A stretch of 43,440 bases of DNA from Bacteroidales bacterium GP1. GTDB lineage: Bacteria > Bacteroidota > Bacteroidia > Bacteroidales > Muribaculaceae. The stretch lies in NCBI GenBank assembly GCA_001701105.1, contig DAAI01000040.1, positions 9,634-53,073 of the forward strand, written 5' to 3'. Below are positions 33,128-42,647 of this stretch, piece after piece; within the stretch, counting starts at the first letter, position 1; each line of letters starts with the position of its first letter. A model generated the notes under the pieces. That model was not told the origin of the DNA. It ran no database searches and saw only the letters and a program-made list of their open reading frames with translations. Both the position numbers and the translations under genes were made by a program.

Positions 33128-35629
33128 CTAAAAGAAGGGGATGGCAATATTCAATGTAATGAAAGCTAAAATCCATGCAAGACTCGTATTGTACAGAATG
33201 GAGAATACAGAATATTTCCAGCTTCCCGTTTCCCGTGCTATTGCGCTTAGGGTCGCTATGCATGGAAAATAAAGAAGGACAAACACCATAAATGCCAATG
33301 CGGAGGCTCCGGTAAAGGGCGCAACGCCAGTGATGGTCGACGGAGTTTTAAGGCGAATACTCAATGCCGCAGCATCATCATCTCCCACATATAGGACACC
33401 AAGCGTGGATACGACTACTTCTTTAGCTGCACTTCCTGCTATTAAGGCCACGCACGATTTCCATCCAAGCTGAAGAGGTGCCATTACCGGTTCAATGAAT
33501 TTGCCGATATGGCCAAGTATTGAATGACTTTGTTGATATTCGCTCAAAATTAATGCGTTTATCTGAGATTCGTCGGAATTGTCAAGCGTTGTAGAGGGGA
33601 GTTCAGAAAGTATCTCTGACTTATAAGCATCAGGAATCTGCTCAAATTCATATCTGGGGAAATAAGACAGAGCCCATATAATAATGGAAGCCACCAGAAT
33701 AAGTCCTCCCATCTTCTTCAGATACTGACTTGCTTTGGACCACATATTGCGCATCGTGGCCTTGAAAGTAGGCATTCTGTAGGGGGGTAATTCCATTACA
33801 AATGGTGTTTCATCTGCTTTAAACCAGAATTTTCTCATCAGCTTTGCAGTGCATACTGCCGTAATGATGCCGAGCAAATAGAGGCCTACGAAGACGAATG
33901 CTCCATGATGTGGAAAAAATGCGCCCACGAGCAGGACATAAATCGGAATCCTTGCGGAGCAACTTATAAATGGGTTTATAAGAATGGTAATCAAACGGCT
34001 TGATCTGCTTTCTATGATACGTGTAGACATGATTGCCGGCACATTGCAACCGAATCCCATTACCAAGGGAATAAACGATTTCCCATGCAGCCCCATCTTG
34101 TGCATCAGCTTATCCATAATAAAAGCTACCCTGGCCATATATCCGGAATCCTCCATGAAGGATATGAATGCATAAAGGATTAATATGTTAGGAAGGAACA
34201 CAATTACTCCGCCCACCCCTCCAATGATGCCGTCGAGAAGGAGATCCTTGAAAGGCCCCTCCGTCATATGAGCTCCTATTAATCCGGAAATCCAGCCTAC
34301 AAGCGATTCAATCCATTCCATTGGATATGAACCCAATTCAAATGTACACCAGAACGTAAGCCAGATTACGGCTATGAAAATAGGAAATCCAAAGAGTTTG
34401 TTTGTTACGAAACTATCAATGATTTTGGTCGTTTTTTCTTCCTGCACAAGAGTTCCTTGCAAGGTTTCGGCCAATGCGCCATGGATAAAACCATACTTTT
34501 CCGCAGAAATAGTATGTGATATATCCTCGCCAAGACGCTTTTTAAGGGTGGCATCAAGTTTATTCCTTATCTCCAACCATTCCGGATAACCGGGAGAAAC
34601 AGACAGGATCCGATCAATCTCCGGATCGCCTTCAAGGAATTTTATCGCTAAAAATCGAGGGGAGAAATGATGAGTTACGGCAGGATCTTTTTTGAATTGG
34701 TCGTTAAGTTGCTTGACTGTTTTTTCAATTTCCGGATAGAGAGGAATATGTATATGGCGCACGTCGGCATTCTGCATCTCATATACTTCGATGATAGTGT
34801 CAAGTAGCTTATCCACGCCCCATCCGGATGTCGTGATTGTCGGCACTATGGGAACGCCCAACATCTTTCCTAATTCCCGATAATTAAAATCGACATAGCT
34901 TTTCTTGAGCTCATCGAACATATTAAGATCGATAATCATTGACCGATTCATGTCGATTAATTCCGTGGTAAGATAAAGATTGCGCTTAAGATTGGAAGCT
35001 ACTATGACATTTACTATCACATCGGGAGTTTCCTCTCTTAGATATCTCATTACATATAATTCTTCCGGAGAATATGCGGATAAGGAATATGTGCCGGGAA
35101 GATCAACAAAATTTATGCGGAATCCTTTATATTTCAATGATCCCTCTTTAGCATCGACAGTCACGCCGGCATAATTGCCAACATGTTCGTGAGTGCCACA
35201 GACAGAATTAAACAAAGAAGTTTTTCCGCAATTTGGATTCCCGATAAGAGCTACATTTATTATCTTGTCTTTTCGCAATTGTAACGGTTTGGCTGAGGAA
35301 TGAGGTGCCTCCGTATTCTCATCGCTCTCCGTAAGGGAATCAAAAGAATCAGGAAAGTCGAGTTCTTCAAGATCGGCGTGCGTACAAGCGTTTTCCCAAT
35401 CTCCCAGAAAGCATACTTCTATAAGATTAGCTTCCGCACGACGCAGTGAAACCTCATATCCCATGAGGGAATATTTCACCGGATCGTGTAAAGGCGCATT
35501 CAATACCACCTTCACCTCACGCCCTCTCACAAAGCCCATCTCCATAACGCGCTTTCGGAAAGCTCCATGCCCTAAAATTTTAATAATTACCCCGGTTTGC
35601 CCCGGTTGCAGCTCTGATAATCTCGTCAT
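33128..35629 (-). CDS. feoB: FeoA-FeoB fusion, ferrous iron transporter
   Basis: 833 residues from the ATG at 35627-35629. A start 20 codons further upstream would fall inside the hairpin at 35659-35693 and is rejected. Residues 1 to about 73 form a FeoA (SH3-like) domain (TRLSELQPGQTGVIIKILGH). The FeoB G domain follows: G1 GNPNCGKTS (130-138), Thr157 in YAGVT, G3 DLPG (176-179), G4 NMFD (236-239). The membrane channel has two Gate domains (GVIVFLPNILILYAFISFME and GFGCNVPAIMSTR). It imports Fe2+ through the inner membrane, coupled to GTP hydrolysis. FeoA-FeoB fusions are known in Bacteroidetes. The strong hairpin 30 bases upstream leaves almost no room for a separate promoter. Confidence 0.95.
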   Translation of the reverse strand: MTRLSELQPGQTGVIIKILGHGAFRKRVMEMGFVRGREVKVVLNAPLHDPVKYSLMGYEVSLRRAEANLIEVCFLGDWENACTHADLEELDFPDSFDSLTESDENTEAPHSSAKPLQLRKDKIINVALIGNPNCGKTSLFNSVCGTHEHVGNYAGVTVDAKEGSLKYKGFRINFVDLPGTYSLSAYSPEELYVMRYLREETPDVIVNVIVASNLKRNLYLTTELIDMNRSMIIDLNMFDELKKSYVDFNYRELGKMLGVPIVPTITTSGWGVDKLLDTIIEVYEMQNADVRHIHIPLYPEIEKTVKQLNDQFKKDPAVTHHFSPRFLAIKFLEGDPEIDRILSVSPGYPEWLEIRNKLDATLKKRLGEDISHTISAEKYGFIHGALAETLQGTLVQEEKTTKIIDSFVTNKLFGFPIFIAVIWLTFWCTFELGSYPMEWIESLVGWISGLIGAHMTEGPFKDLLLDGIIGGVGGVIVFLPNILILYAFISFMEDSGYMARVAFIMDKLMHKMGLHGKSFIPLVMGFGCNVPAIMSTRIIESRSSRLITILINPFISCSARIPIYVLLVGAFFPHHGAFVFVGLYLLGIITAVCTAKLMRKFWFKADETPFVMELPPYRMPTFKATMRNMWSKASQYLKKMGGLILVASIIIWALSYFPRYEFEQIPDAYKSEILSELPSTTLDNSDESQINALILSEYQQSHSILGHIGKFIEPVMAPLQLGWKSCVALIAGSAAKEVVVSTLGVLYVGDDDAAALSIRLKTPSTITGVAPFTGASALAFMVFVLLYFPCIATLSAIARETGSWKYSVFSILYNTSLAWILAFITLNIAIPFF

Positions 35630-35658
35630 CCGTAAATCATCTGGGAAGGGTTGAAAAA

Positions 35659-35693
35659 GAGGTTGTGCCAGATAAAAAATATGGCACAACCTC
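35659..35693 (-). terminator. strong hairpin between dpp5 and feoAB
   Basis: A 12-bp perfect stem (35659-35670 with 35682-35693) with an 11-base loop, followed on the minus strand by TTTTTCAA. It fits a rho-independent terminator of the uvrB-ygiQ-dpp5 unit, but it may also act as a leader element of feoAB. Confidence 0.75.
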
Positions 35694-35700
35694 CATGATG

Positions 35701-37803
35701 TTATTTATGTTCTGTCGCAGGTTTCAGGTATTTATCAAGGAATCTGAAGAAGCAGCGTTGCCATAGGATTGCATTCTGCGGCTTCAAGATCCAGTGATTC
35801 TCATCGGGGAAGACCACCATCTCCGCCTCAAGGCCATGCATCTTGGCGGCATTGAAGGCCATCATTCCTTGCGAAGCAAGAATCCGATAATCGAGTTCGC
35901 CAACTGTTATAAGCATCGGGCAACTCCAGTTGTTGACAAATTTATGAGGGGAATTTGAATAAGAACGTTGAGCTATCGCATTCGACTGTTCCCAGTAGGG
36001 GCCTCCGAGGTCGAAATCGGCAAACCACATTTCTTCCGTTTCAAGGTATTGGGCTTCAATGTTAAATATTCCGGCATGGGAGACAAGGGCTGCAAAGCGT
36101 CCATCATTATGTCCTGCAAGCCAATAGACTGAAAATCCACCATAACTTGCACCTATTGCTCCTACATGATCGGCATCAACATATGGGCGACTTTTAATAT
36201 AATCGGTGGCGGAGAAATAATCCTGCATGTTCTGACCACCGTAATCACCGGAAATCTGACGGTTCCATTCTGTCCCGAATCCCGGAAGTCCACGACGGTT
36301 TGGCGCTATTATCACATATCCATGAGCGGCCATTATCATGAAGTTCCAACGGTAGCTCCAGAATTGGCTTACCGCCTGCTGCGGACCTCCCTGGCAATAA
36401 AGGATAGCGGGATATTTCTTATTCGGATCAAAGTCAGGAGGAAGTATTTCCCAGCATGTCATCATCTTTCCATCTGTTGTGGGCACTTCAACACGCTTAA
36501 CTTCTCCAAGTTTAAGTTCTGATAGCAATTCATCATTAATATGCGAGAGTTGCTTTTCTTCTTTACCTACACTGAATATCTCGAATGGTTCGCGCATGGA
36601 GCGACGCATTACGATTGCTTCTGTGTCAGTGACGGGGGTTACTCCTGAATAGTCATATTGTCCGGCTGCGATAGTGTCAATAGCGCACGAAGCTGCGTCA
36701 ATTGCGAACACCGGTTCTGTTCCTTTGTAATATCCGGTGAAGAATATTTTTTTGCTTCCCGGAGCCCATGCTATCTGTTCGGGCCAATAGTCCCAGTTTT
36801 CCGTAAGATCACGACGTGATTTGGATGATAGATCCATCACCATCAGTCGCTTTTTATCGCTTTCATATTTGGCCGTGGCCATTGATAGCCATGCAAGGCT
36901 CTTACCATCAGGTGAGAATGCCGGGTCGGTATTGTAGCCTTGTTCTCCTTCTGTAAGGTTCTCTGTGGTCTTTTTCTCAAGATTGTAGAGATATAGGTTT
37001 GAATTTGTGGAGAATGCATAATCCTGACCTTTTAGTTTACGGCTTACATAGACTAAATTCAGTCCGTCGGGAGTCCACGCGAAGGATTCGGCTCCTCCGA
37101 ACGGACGCATCGGGCATTCAAATGGCTCTCCTGCCATTATATCTTCTCCTTCGCCAATACCGTCCAGAGAAAACTCGGCAACAAATGGATGAGGAATCTG
37201 AGTTACCCATTCATCCCAGTGTTTGTACATAAGATCATCGACGACGCGCCCGGTGGTCTTTGGCAGCCCTTCAAACAAAGTGGAATCTTTGTCGAATGCA
37301 TCGATAGGGGAACTATATACCACATGCTTTCCATCAGGGGCGATCTTAAAGCATTCGATGCCATTCTTTACATTCGTCAGGCATCTTGCATTTCTTGAAT
37401 CCATATCCATCACATGAATCTGGACTGCCTCTGATTTGGAATCTTTTCCGAGATACGCCAGTTTCTTCCCATCTTCAATCCATTGTAGATTTGATTCAGA
37501 GCCGGCTGTCTTGGTGAGACGTTCGATGTTCTGACCGTCGGCATCCATGAGATATATTTCCGAGTTGCCCTTGTTCGCCTCAATGTCCTCATAGGTCAAA
37601 GTATAAGCGATCTTCTTGCCATCGGGACTGGGTACTGCTTCGGAAATACGACCGAATGCCTCGAGCACTTCCGGTGTGAGCATGCCGTCGACTACCTTGA
37701 TGTCGGGCTTCTCGATTACTTTCTCACTCTCGCCTTTGCTTCCGCACCCTGTGAGAGCCAGGGGAATGAGCATGGAACACATGATAATTCCTGTTTTTGT
37801 CAT
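35701..37803 (-). CDS. DPP5-like S9 serine peptidase lipoprotein
   Basis: 700 residues. A lipoprotein signal ends in LTGC with Cys20. A beta-propeller of about 400 residues (repeats such as AVPSPDGKKIAYTLTYED and DPAFSPDGKSLAWLSM) precedes the alpha/beta-hydrolase domain with Ser553 in GASYGGFSVYW, Asp638 in GELDYRI and His670 in ENHWIL. The order and motifs match DPP5/acylaminoacyl-peptidase-type enzymes as in Porphyromonas. It would remove dipeptides from peptide N-termini (DPP5 prefers Ala and hydrophobic residues), anchored by its lipid in the envelope. The ATG lies 18 bases after the YgiQ stop. Confidence 0.9.
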   Translation of the reverse strand: MTKTGIIMCSMLIPLALTGCGSKGESEKVIEKPDIKVVDGMLTPEVLEAFGRISEAVPSPDGKKIAYTLTYEDIEANKGNSEIYLMDADGQNIERLTKTAGSESNLQWIEDGKKLAYLGKDSKSEAVQIHVMDMDSRNARCLTNVKNGIECFKIAPDGKHVVYSSPIDAFDKDSTLFEGLPKTTGRVVDDLMYKHWDEWVTQIPHPFVAEFSLDGIGEGEDIMAGEPFECPMRPFGGAESFAWTPDGLNLVYVSRKLKGQDYAFSTNSNLYLYNLEKKTTENLTEGEQGYNTDPAFSPDGKSLAWLSMATAKYESDKKRLMVMDLSSKSRRDLTENWDYWPEQIAWAPGSKKIFFTGYYKGTEPVFAIDAASCAIDTIAAGQYDYSGVTPVTDTEAIVMRRSMREPFEIFSVGKEEKQLSHINDELLSELKLGEVKRVEVPTTDGKMMTCWEILPPDFDPNKKYPAILYCQGGPQQAVSQFWSYRWNFMIMAAHGYVIIAPNRRGLPGFGTEWNRQISGDYGGQNMQDYFSATDYIKSRPYVDADHVGAIGASYGGFSVYWLAGHNDGRFAALVSHAGIFNIEAQYLETEEMWFADFDLGGPYWEQSNAIAQRSYSNSPHKFVNNWSCPMLITVGELDYRILASQGMMAFNAAKMHGLEAEMVVFPDENHWILKPQNAILWQRCFFRFLDKYLKPATEHK

Positions 37804-37820
37804 GATATTATTTATTTGGG

Positions 37821-39722
37821 TTATTTGATTGTTTTCCTTCTTTTGTATGAATGAGATTTGTCACCATCCTTGCCTGATCCCGAGCGCGGGAAAAGGGTCG
37901 GGATGAGGTCGGTGCGATGAATTTTTTTAAGTTCAGCCATTATGGCATTCTTTTCCTCCGGCTTCCACCAGAAAAAGAATCTGCGTTGAGCGAGTTTCTG
38001 CTCTGCTGTAGATGCCGTGTATATTTTTTTACCTGTATAAGGATGAATTCCGGTATAATATATTTCAGTGGCCAATGTCATGGGCGTAGGCGTGAAATCT
38101 TGCACCTGCTCCAGATGAAAATCAAGATTCTTTGTTATCGCAGCCAATTCTGCCATATCCTCTTCCCGGCAGCCTGGATGAGAGGATATGAAATAGGGAA
38201 TGAGTTGTTGTTGCAATCCCTCCTTTTTGTTGATGTCATCAAATATCCGTTTAAATTTCCGGAATTGACAGAAATCCGGTTTCCTCATGCATTCAAGCAC
38301 AGTAGGCGACGTATGTTCCGGCGCCACTTTCAATCTTCCGGAAACATGATGAGTAATCAATTCCTTCAGATATTCCCGATTGCGATCGTTCACCGCATTG
38401 TCGGGAGAAAGGGCCATGGCCAGATCATACCTCACTCCACTGCCGATAAATGTCTTCTTTACTCCGGGCACTTTGTCGGCTTCTTTGTATATTTCCGTAA
38501 GCGGCCCATGATCAACATTCATATTAGGACACAGCTTGGGATGCAGACAGGATGGACGTTTGCAGGATTTACATATCTCCATATTCTTGCCATGCATTCC
38601 GTACATATTAGCCGAGGGCCCTCCTAGATCGGAGATATATCCCTTGAAATCGGGCATTTTCGTGATAGATTGTACTTCCTCCAATATCGAGTCCTTGGAA
38701 CGAGAGGATATGAACTTGCCCTGATGAGCGGATATAGTACAAAACGCGCATCCCCCGAAACATCCTCTGTGCATTGTTACGGAATGACGGATCATGTCGT
38801 AAGCCGGAATGGTTTTTCCTTTATATCTCGGGTGAGGCAGACGCGTGAATGGAAGTTTATAGATTGCATCCATCTCCTCTGATGTCATCGGCGCAAACAT
38901 AGGATTAATATTTACGGTGCGACCATTGGCTGATTGCCGAATTATTCGGCCCTCCAATCGGTTTGATTCTTCTTCAATAATCTTGAAATTGGCTGCTTGG
39001 AGGGATCTGTCTTTCAGGCATTCTTCATATGAATGAAGCACAATATCATTGTCGCCGGCAGGAGAGTTGGTAAAAAACAGAGTCTGAGGAACGTCTTGAA
39101 TATTTTCTATAGGGATTCCGGCATCAAGCCGTCGGGCAATCTTGACAATAGAGCGCTCTCCCATACCGTAGATTATGATGTCGGCTTTTGAATCCTCTAA
39201 AATGGAAGGACGCAATCTGTCCTGCCAGTAATCGTAATGTGCGAGGCGTCGCAAGGAGGCTTCAATTCCTCCGGCTATGATGGGGGTATCAGGATATAGA
39301 TCCTTCAGAATCTTAGAGTATACGATTGTTGGATAATCAGGCCTCATTCCATGTCGTCCCCCCGGGGTGTAGGCGTCATCATGCCTGAGCCGGCGATTGG
39401 CCGTATAATGATTAACCATCGAATCCATAGCCCCGGCGGATATTCCGAAGAATAATCTTGGCTGTCCCAATTTACGAAAATCGCGCAAATCATCCCGCCA
39501 GTTTGGTTGAGGTACGATTGCCACCTTATATCCGGCATTCTGTAACACCCGGCCAATTACGGCAGCCCCGAAAGAAGGGTGATCAACATATGCATCCCCC
39601 GAAAATATGATTATATCGGGTCTGTCCCAACCCAGCGCCTTTATTTCATCGGCGGAGGTTGGGAGAAAATCTTCTTTAGGTGGATATGCCGTGTTTAAGG
39701 CTTTGGATTTGCTTCCTTCCAT
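37821..39722 (-). CDS. YgiQ-family radical SAM protein
   Basis: 633 residues. The N-terminal domain begins DFLPTSADEIKALGWDRPD and contains the family signature FFGISAGAMDSMVNHYTANR. The radical SAM cluster motif is C321-x3-C325-x2-C328 in RGCFGGCAFC. A second Cys cluster follows at about 383-400 (CKSCKRPSCLHPKLC), which may bind another cofactor. The C-terminus is basic. The reaction is unknown for the family. The start overlaps the stop of uvrB by one base, and dpp5 follows 18 bases downstream, so the three genes form an operon. Confidence 0.93.
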   Translation of the reverse strand: MEGSKSKALNTAYPPKEDFLPTSADEIKALGWDRPDIIIFSGDAYVDHPSFGAAVIGRVLQNAGYKVAIVPQPNWRDDLRDFRKLGQPRLFFGISAGAMDSMVNHYTANRRLRHDDAYTPGGRHGMRPDYPTIVYSKILKDLYPDTPIIAGGIEASLRRLAHYDYWQDRLRPSILEDSKADIIIYGMGERSIVKIARRLDAGIPIENIQDVPQTLFFTNSPAGDNDIVLHSYEECLKDRSLQAANFKIIEEESNRLEGRIIRQSANGRTVNINPMFAPMTSEEMDAIYKLPFTRLPHPRYKGKTIPAYDMIRHSVTMHRGCFGGCAFCTISAHQGKFISSRSKDSILEEVQSITKMPDFKGYISDLGGPSANMYGMHGKNMEICKSCKRPSCLHPKLCPNMNVDHGPLTEIYKEADKVPGVKKTFIGSGVRYDLAMALSPDNAVNDRNREYLKELITHHVSGRLKVAPEHTSPTVLECMRKPDFCQFRKFKRIFDDINKKEGLQQQLIPYFISSHPGCREEDMAELAAITKNLDFHLEQVQDFTPTPMTLATEIYYTGIHPYTGKKIYTASTAEQKLAQRRFFFWWKPEEKNAIMAELKKIHRTDLIPTLFPRSGSGKDGDKSHSYKRRKTIK

Positions 39723-41842
39723 TATTTGGCTTTTTCAAGTTTCATTGATTCCAAAATATCCTGAGTCTTGATAAGTTCGTCTCTCAATTGAGCCGCCTCA
39801 ATGAAATCAGTACGCTTTGCGGCCTGAATCATATCGTTTTTCAATTTATTGATCCTGACCTCGAGCTCGCGTGGCGACATATATTCGATTATAGGATCGG
39901 CAACAAGGTCAGCTATATGTTCTTCCTCAAGATAAGGACGAGGAGCAACATTTACCACTACCTTAGGTCCGGGCGAAGGCTTTTGCGGCGATGCTATTCT
40001 TGCTATCTTCTTGGGATTGGCATTCCGGCGTTCAGGTTCGCCCTCATAAAGCTCTATAAGGTCGTTGCGCTTTGTCTTGACGATTTGCTTTGGCGTGATA
40101 TTATGCTGCTCGTTATACAATATCTGCTTTGCTCGACGGCGATTTGTCTCGTCGATAGTGCGCTGCATTGAATCTGTAATCTTATCGGCATACATGATTA
40201 CCTTCCCATTAATATTTCGCGCTGCACGCCCGGCTGTCTGGGTCAAGCTCCTGTGATTCCGCAAGAATCCCTCTTTATCTGCATCAAGGATGGCCACTAA
40301 GCTTACTTGCGGAAGGTCGAGCCCCTCGCGCAGAAGATTTACTCCGATAAGCACATCATAATTACCCTCCCGCAGATCATCGAGAATCCTCATTCTCTCC
40401 AACGTATCCACATCACTATGAATATAAGCAGAACTGATTCCCCATTTTATCAGATGTTTGTTGAGCTCCTCGGCCATGCGTTTGGTTAAAGTCGTGACAA
40501 GAACCCGCTCGTTGGCCTCGATACGTTTGCGAATCTCCTCCATGAGGTCATCGATCTGATTCATGGTAGGCCGGATCTCGATTTCAGGGTCAAGCAATCC
40601 GGTCGGACGTATCACCTGTTCGGTATACACCCCTTCTGTCTGCTGAAGTTCATAATCACCCGGAGTCGCACTAACATAGATCACCTGCGGAGTGAGCCGC
40701 TCAAATTCTTCAAATTTCAAAGGCCTGTTGTCGATCGCGGCGGGGAGCCGGAAGCCATATTCCACAAGATTCATTTTGCGGGATAAGTCTCCTCCATTCA
40801 TCCCACGGATCTGGGGCAGAGTGACATGGCTTTCATCTATTATTGTCAGAAAGTCCTTGGGGAAATAATCGAGCAGGCAGAAGGGGCGCATCCCCGGTTC
40901 GCGGCCATCGAAATATCTGGAATAATTTTCAATTCCGCTACAATGCCCAAGCTCTTTTATCATTTCAAGGTCGTAGGTTACTCTCTCTCTTAATCTTTCA
41001 GCTTCAAGAATCTTACCCTCCTTTCTGAAAAATTCCACTTGGCGCCCCAGATCGAGTGATATTTGATCCACAGCTTTTGCCGTGCGCTCTTTTGAGGAAA
41101 CAAAGATGTTGGCCGGATATATGTTAAATCCTTCAAGATCCGTCAGCACCGCTCCGCTTGCTGGATCCACAGTTTGTATTTTTTCAATCTCATCGCCCCA
41201 GAACATTACCCGCAGTTGAATTTCTTCAAAGGATAACATAATGTCAACGGTATCCCCCTTGACTCTGAAGTTTCCCCTCTGCAATTCGCCTTCAGTGCGG
41301 CAATATAATGAATCCACCAGTTTGCGTAAAAATGCATTTCTGGATATTCTGTCGCCTATGCCAATCCTGACTACAGTCTGCGAAAAATCTTCAGGATTCC
41401 CCATACCATAGATACAACTCACGGAAGATACTACCACCACATCCCTGCGTCCGGATAGCAATGCGGCCGCTGTGGAGAGACGGAGTTTGTCGATCTGCTC
41501 ATTTATCATCAGATCCTTCTCGATATACTTATCGCTTCCCGGAATGTAGGCTTCGGGCTGATAATAATCGTAGTATGACACGAAATATTGCACCGAGTTT
41601 TCCGGGAAGAATCCTTTCATTTCGGAATACAACTGGGCTGCAAGAGTTTTATTATGGGATAGGATGAGCGTGGGACGTTTGACTTGCTGAATAACATTGG
41701 CCATTGTGAAAGTCTTCCCGGAGCCGGTCACTCCGAGTAAAGTCTGATGGGGGAGTCCTTTATTGATTCCCTCTACGAGTTCGGCGATCGCCTCAGGTTG
41801 GTCGCCCGTCGGGTAATATTCTGAAGTCAGTTTAAAATCCAT
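39722..41842 (-). CDS. uvrB: UvrABC system protein B
   Basis: 706 residues. UvrB verifies DNA lesions in nucleotide excision repair and positions UvrC. The Walker A motif is GVTGSGKT in the N-terminal helicase domain. The lesion-probing beta-hairpin is SYYDYYQPEAYIPGSDKYIE, with the DESH box in IIDESHVTLPQI. Helicase motifs V and VI appear in VLIGVNLLREGLDLP and QTAGRAARN. The C-terminal UVR motif (INKLKNDMIQAAKRTDFIEA) binds UvrC. It is first in the uvrB-ygiQ-dpp5 operon, with its own promoter about 30 bases upstream. Confidence 0.97.
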   Translation of the reverse strand: MDFKLTSEYYPTGDQPEAIAELVEGINKGLPHQTLLGVTGSGKTFTMANVIQQVKRPTLILSHNKTLAAQLYSEMKGFFPENSVQYFVSYYDYYQPEAYIPGSDKYIEKDLMINEQIDKLRLSTAAALLSGRRDVVVVSSVSCIYGMGNPEDFSQTVVRIGIGDRISRNAFLRKLVDSLYCRTEGELQRGNFRVKGDTVDIMLSFEEIQLRVMFWGDEIEKIQTVDPASGAVLTDLEGFNIYPANIFVSSKERTAKAVDQISLDLGRQVEFFRKEGKILEAERLRERVTYDLEMIKELGHCSGIENYSRYFDGREPGMRPFCLLDYFPKDFLTIIDESHVTLPQIRGMNGGDLSRKMNLVEYGFRLPAAIDNRPLKFEEFERLTPQVIYVSATPGDYELQQTEGVYTEQVIRPTGLLDPEIEIRPTMNQIDDLMEEIRKRIEANERVLVTTLTKRMAEELNKHLIKWGISSAYIHSDVDTLERMRILDDLREGNYDVLIGVNLLREGLDLPQVSLVAILDADKEGFLRNHRSLTQTAGRAARNINGKVIMYADKITDSMQRTIDETNRRRAKQILYNEQHNITPKQIVKTKRNDLIELYEGEPERRNANPKKIARIASPQKPSPGPKVVVNVAPRPYLEEEHIADLVADPIIEYMSPRELEVRINKLKNDMIQAAKRTDFIEAAQLRDELIKTQDILESMKLEKAK

Positions 41843-41871
41843 ATTTACAAATCCGGCTCTATGCCAACTTG

Positions 41872-41903
41872 CAAATATAGCGAAAAATCCTCATATTCCC
41901 AAT
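41872..41903 (-). promoter_or_regulatory. promoter of the uvrB-ygiQ-dpp5 operon
   Basis: Minus-strand ATTG (41900-41903), a spacer of 20, then TATATTTG (41872-41879), fitting TAnnTTTG. The start of transcription would be near 41865. Confidence 0.6.
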
Positions 41904-41946
41904 GAAAATCCAATATTTATTCTCGCCCTACTCTCGCTAAAAGCAA

Positions 41947-41976
41947 ATCCGGATTCCTCAAAAGAATCAACCGGAT
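41947..41976 (-). terminator. hairpin ending the nspC-FKBP unit
   Basis: Outer arms ATCCGG/CCGGAT (41947-41952 with 41971-41976) enclose an inner GATTC/GAATC pairing with a two-base bulge. On the minus strand it is followed by a T-rich stretch (TTTGCTTTTAG). The Fic remnant lies between FKBP and this hairpin. Confidence 0.5.
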
Positions 41977-41992
41977 CATAAGCATTTAGATT

Positions 41993-42246
41993 TTAGATTG
42001 GATGTCGGTATTTAATTCGGAATTTATCCAGAAGAATCTTGAAACTCTCTTGGGGAGAAAGAAAGGTATCCATAAGACATCCCTTAATATGAAGCGAATT
42101 CCAGGGGCGTTATAATAATCCTGCTTTAGGTGATCTGTTATAATGAAGGGAACAATACCTAAGCGAAGGCATTCCCGAAACATTATAAGGCGCCCTACAC
42201 ATCCGCTACCATCCTGAAACGGATGTATGTATATCAAGCTATGCCC
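41993..42246 (-). pseudogene. decayed, truncated Fic-domain remnant
   Basis: One frame (down to about 42085) reads GHSLIYIHPFQDGSGCVGRL and continues IMFRECLRLGIVPFIITDH, clearly the Fic motif HPFxxGNGRxxR. Asn is replaced by Ser and Arg by Cys, so catalysis would be impaired. The expected C-terminus (KGCLMDTFLSPQESFKILL, then DKFRIKYRHPI and stop at 41993-41995) is present only in another frame, showing a frameshift around 42085-42100. The N-terminal two-thirds of a Fic protein is missing; the upstream sequence is the 3' end of the FKBP gene, which it abuts and slightly overlaps. Fic proteins add AMP or similar groups to targets. This copy is a remnant. Confidence 0.75.
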
Positions 42247-42641
42247 AACAATTCTATTTCAAAAATTAATGTTGAGCCAGCGGGAATGCCCGGTTGATTT
42301 AGCTTCCCATAACCCATTTCGGCAGGAATATATATTTCCCATTTATCACCTATCCTCATATGTTGGAGAGCAGTTACCCAACCCGGAATCAAATCGCGCA
42401 GACGGAATGCCGGAGCCACACCGCCACGGCTTGAATCGAAGGTTTTTCCGTTGATTGTTTTTCCGGTATAGTGGACGGTGACTACGCTTCCCCGGTTAGG
42501 ATTGGCTCCATTTCGGTTGCCTGATTTCAAGACGTTATAAAATATCCCTTTATCAAGCGGCTTCACTCCCGGCTCCTGCGATTTGGCATAAAGCCACGCT
42601 TTATTCTTATCGTAATATTCTTTTTTCATTGTAGATAACAT
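42234..42641 (-). CDS. FKBP-type peptidyl-prolyl cis-trans isomerase
   Basis: 135 residues, no signal peptide, so probably cytoplasmic. The FKBP domain covers about residues 30-135: VTVHYTGKTINGKTFDSS, FRLRDLIPGWVTALQHMRIG and IPAEMGYGKLNQPGIPAGST, ending in FEIELLGIA. It speeds proline isomerisation during folding. The ATG lies six bases after the nspC stop; Met5 is an alternative start. Pairing with nspC suggests a shared transcript rather than shared function. Confidence 0.92.
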   Translation of the reverse strand: MLSTMKKEYYDKNKAWLYAKSQEPGVKPLDKGIFYNVLKSGNRNGANPNRGSVVTVHYTGKTINGKTFDSSRGGVAPAFRLRDLIPGWVTALQHMRIGDKWEIYIPAEMGYGKLNQPGIPAGSTLIFEIELLGIA

Positions 42642-42647
42642 TGCAGG

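Noticed and set aside
35630..35689. 20-codon upstream extension of feoAB
   Set aside because: It overlaps the hairpin at 35659-35693, and FeoA homology begins only at the ATG at 35627-35629.
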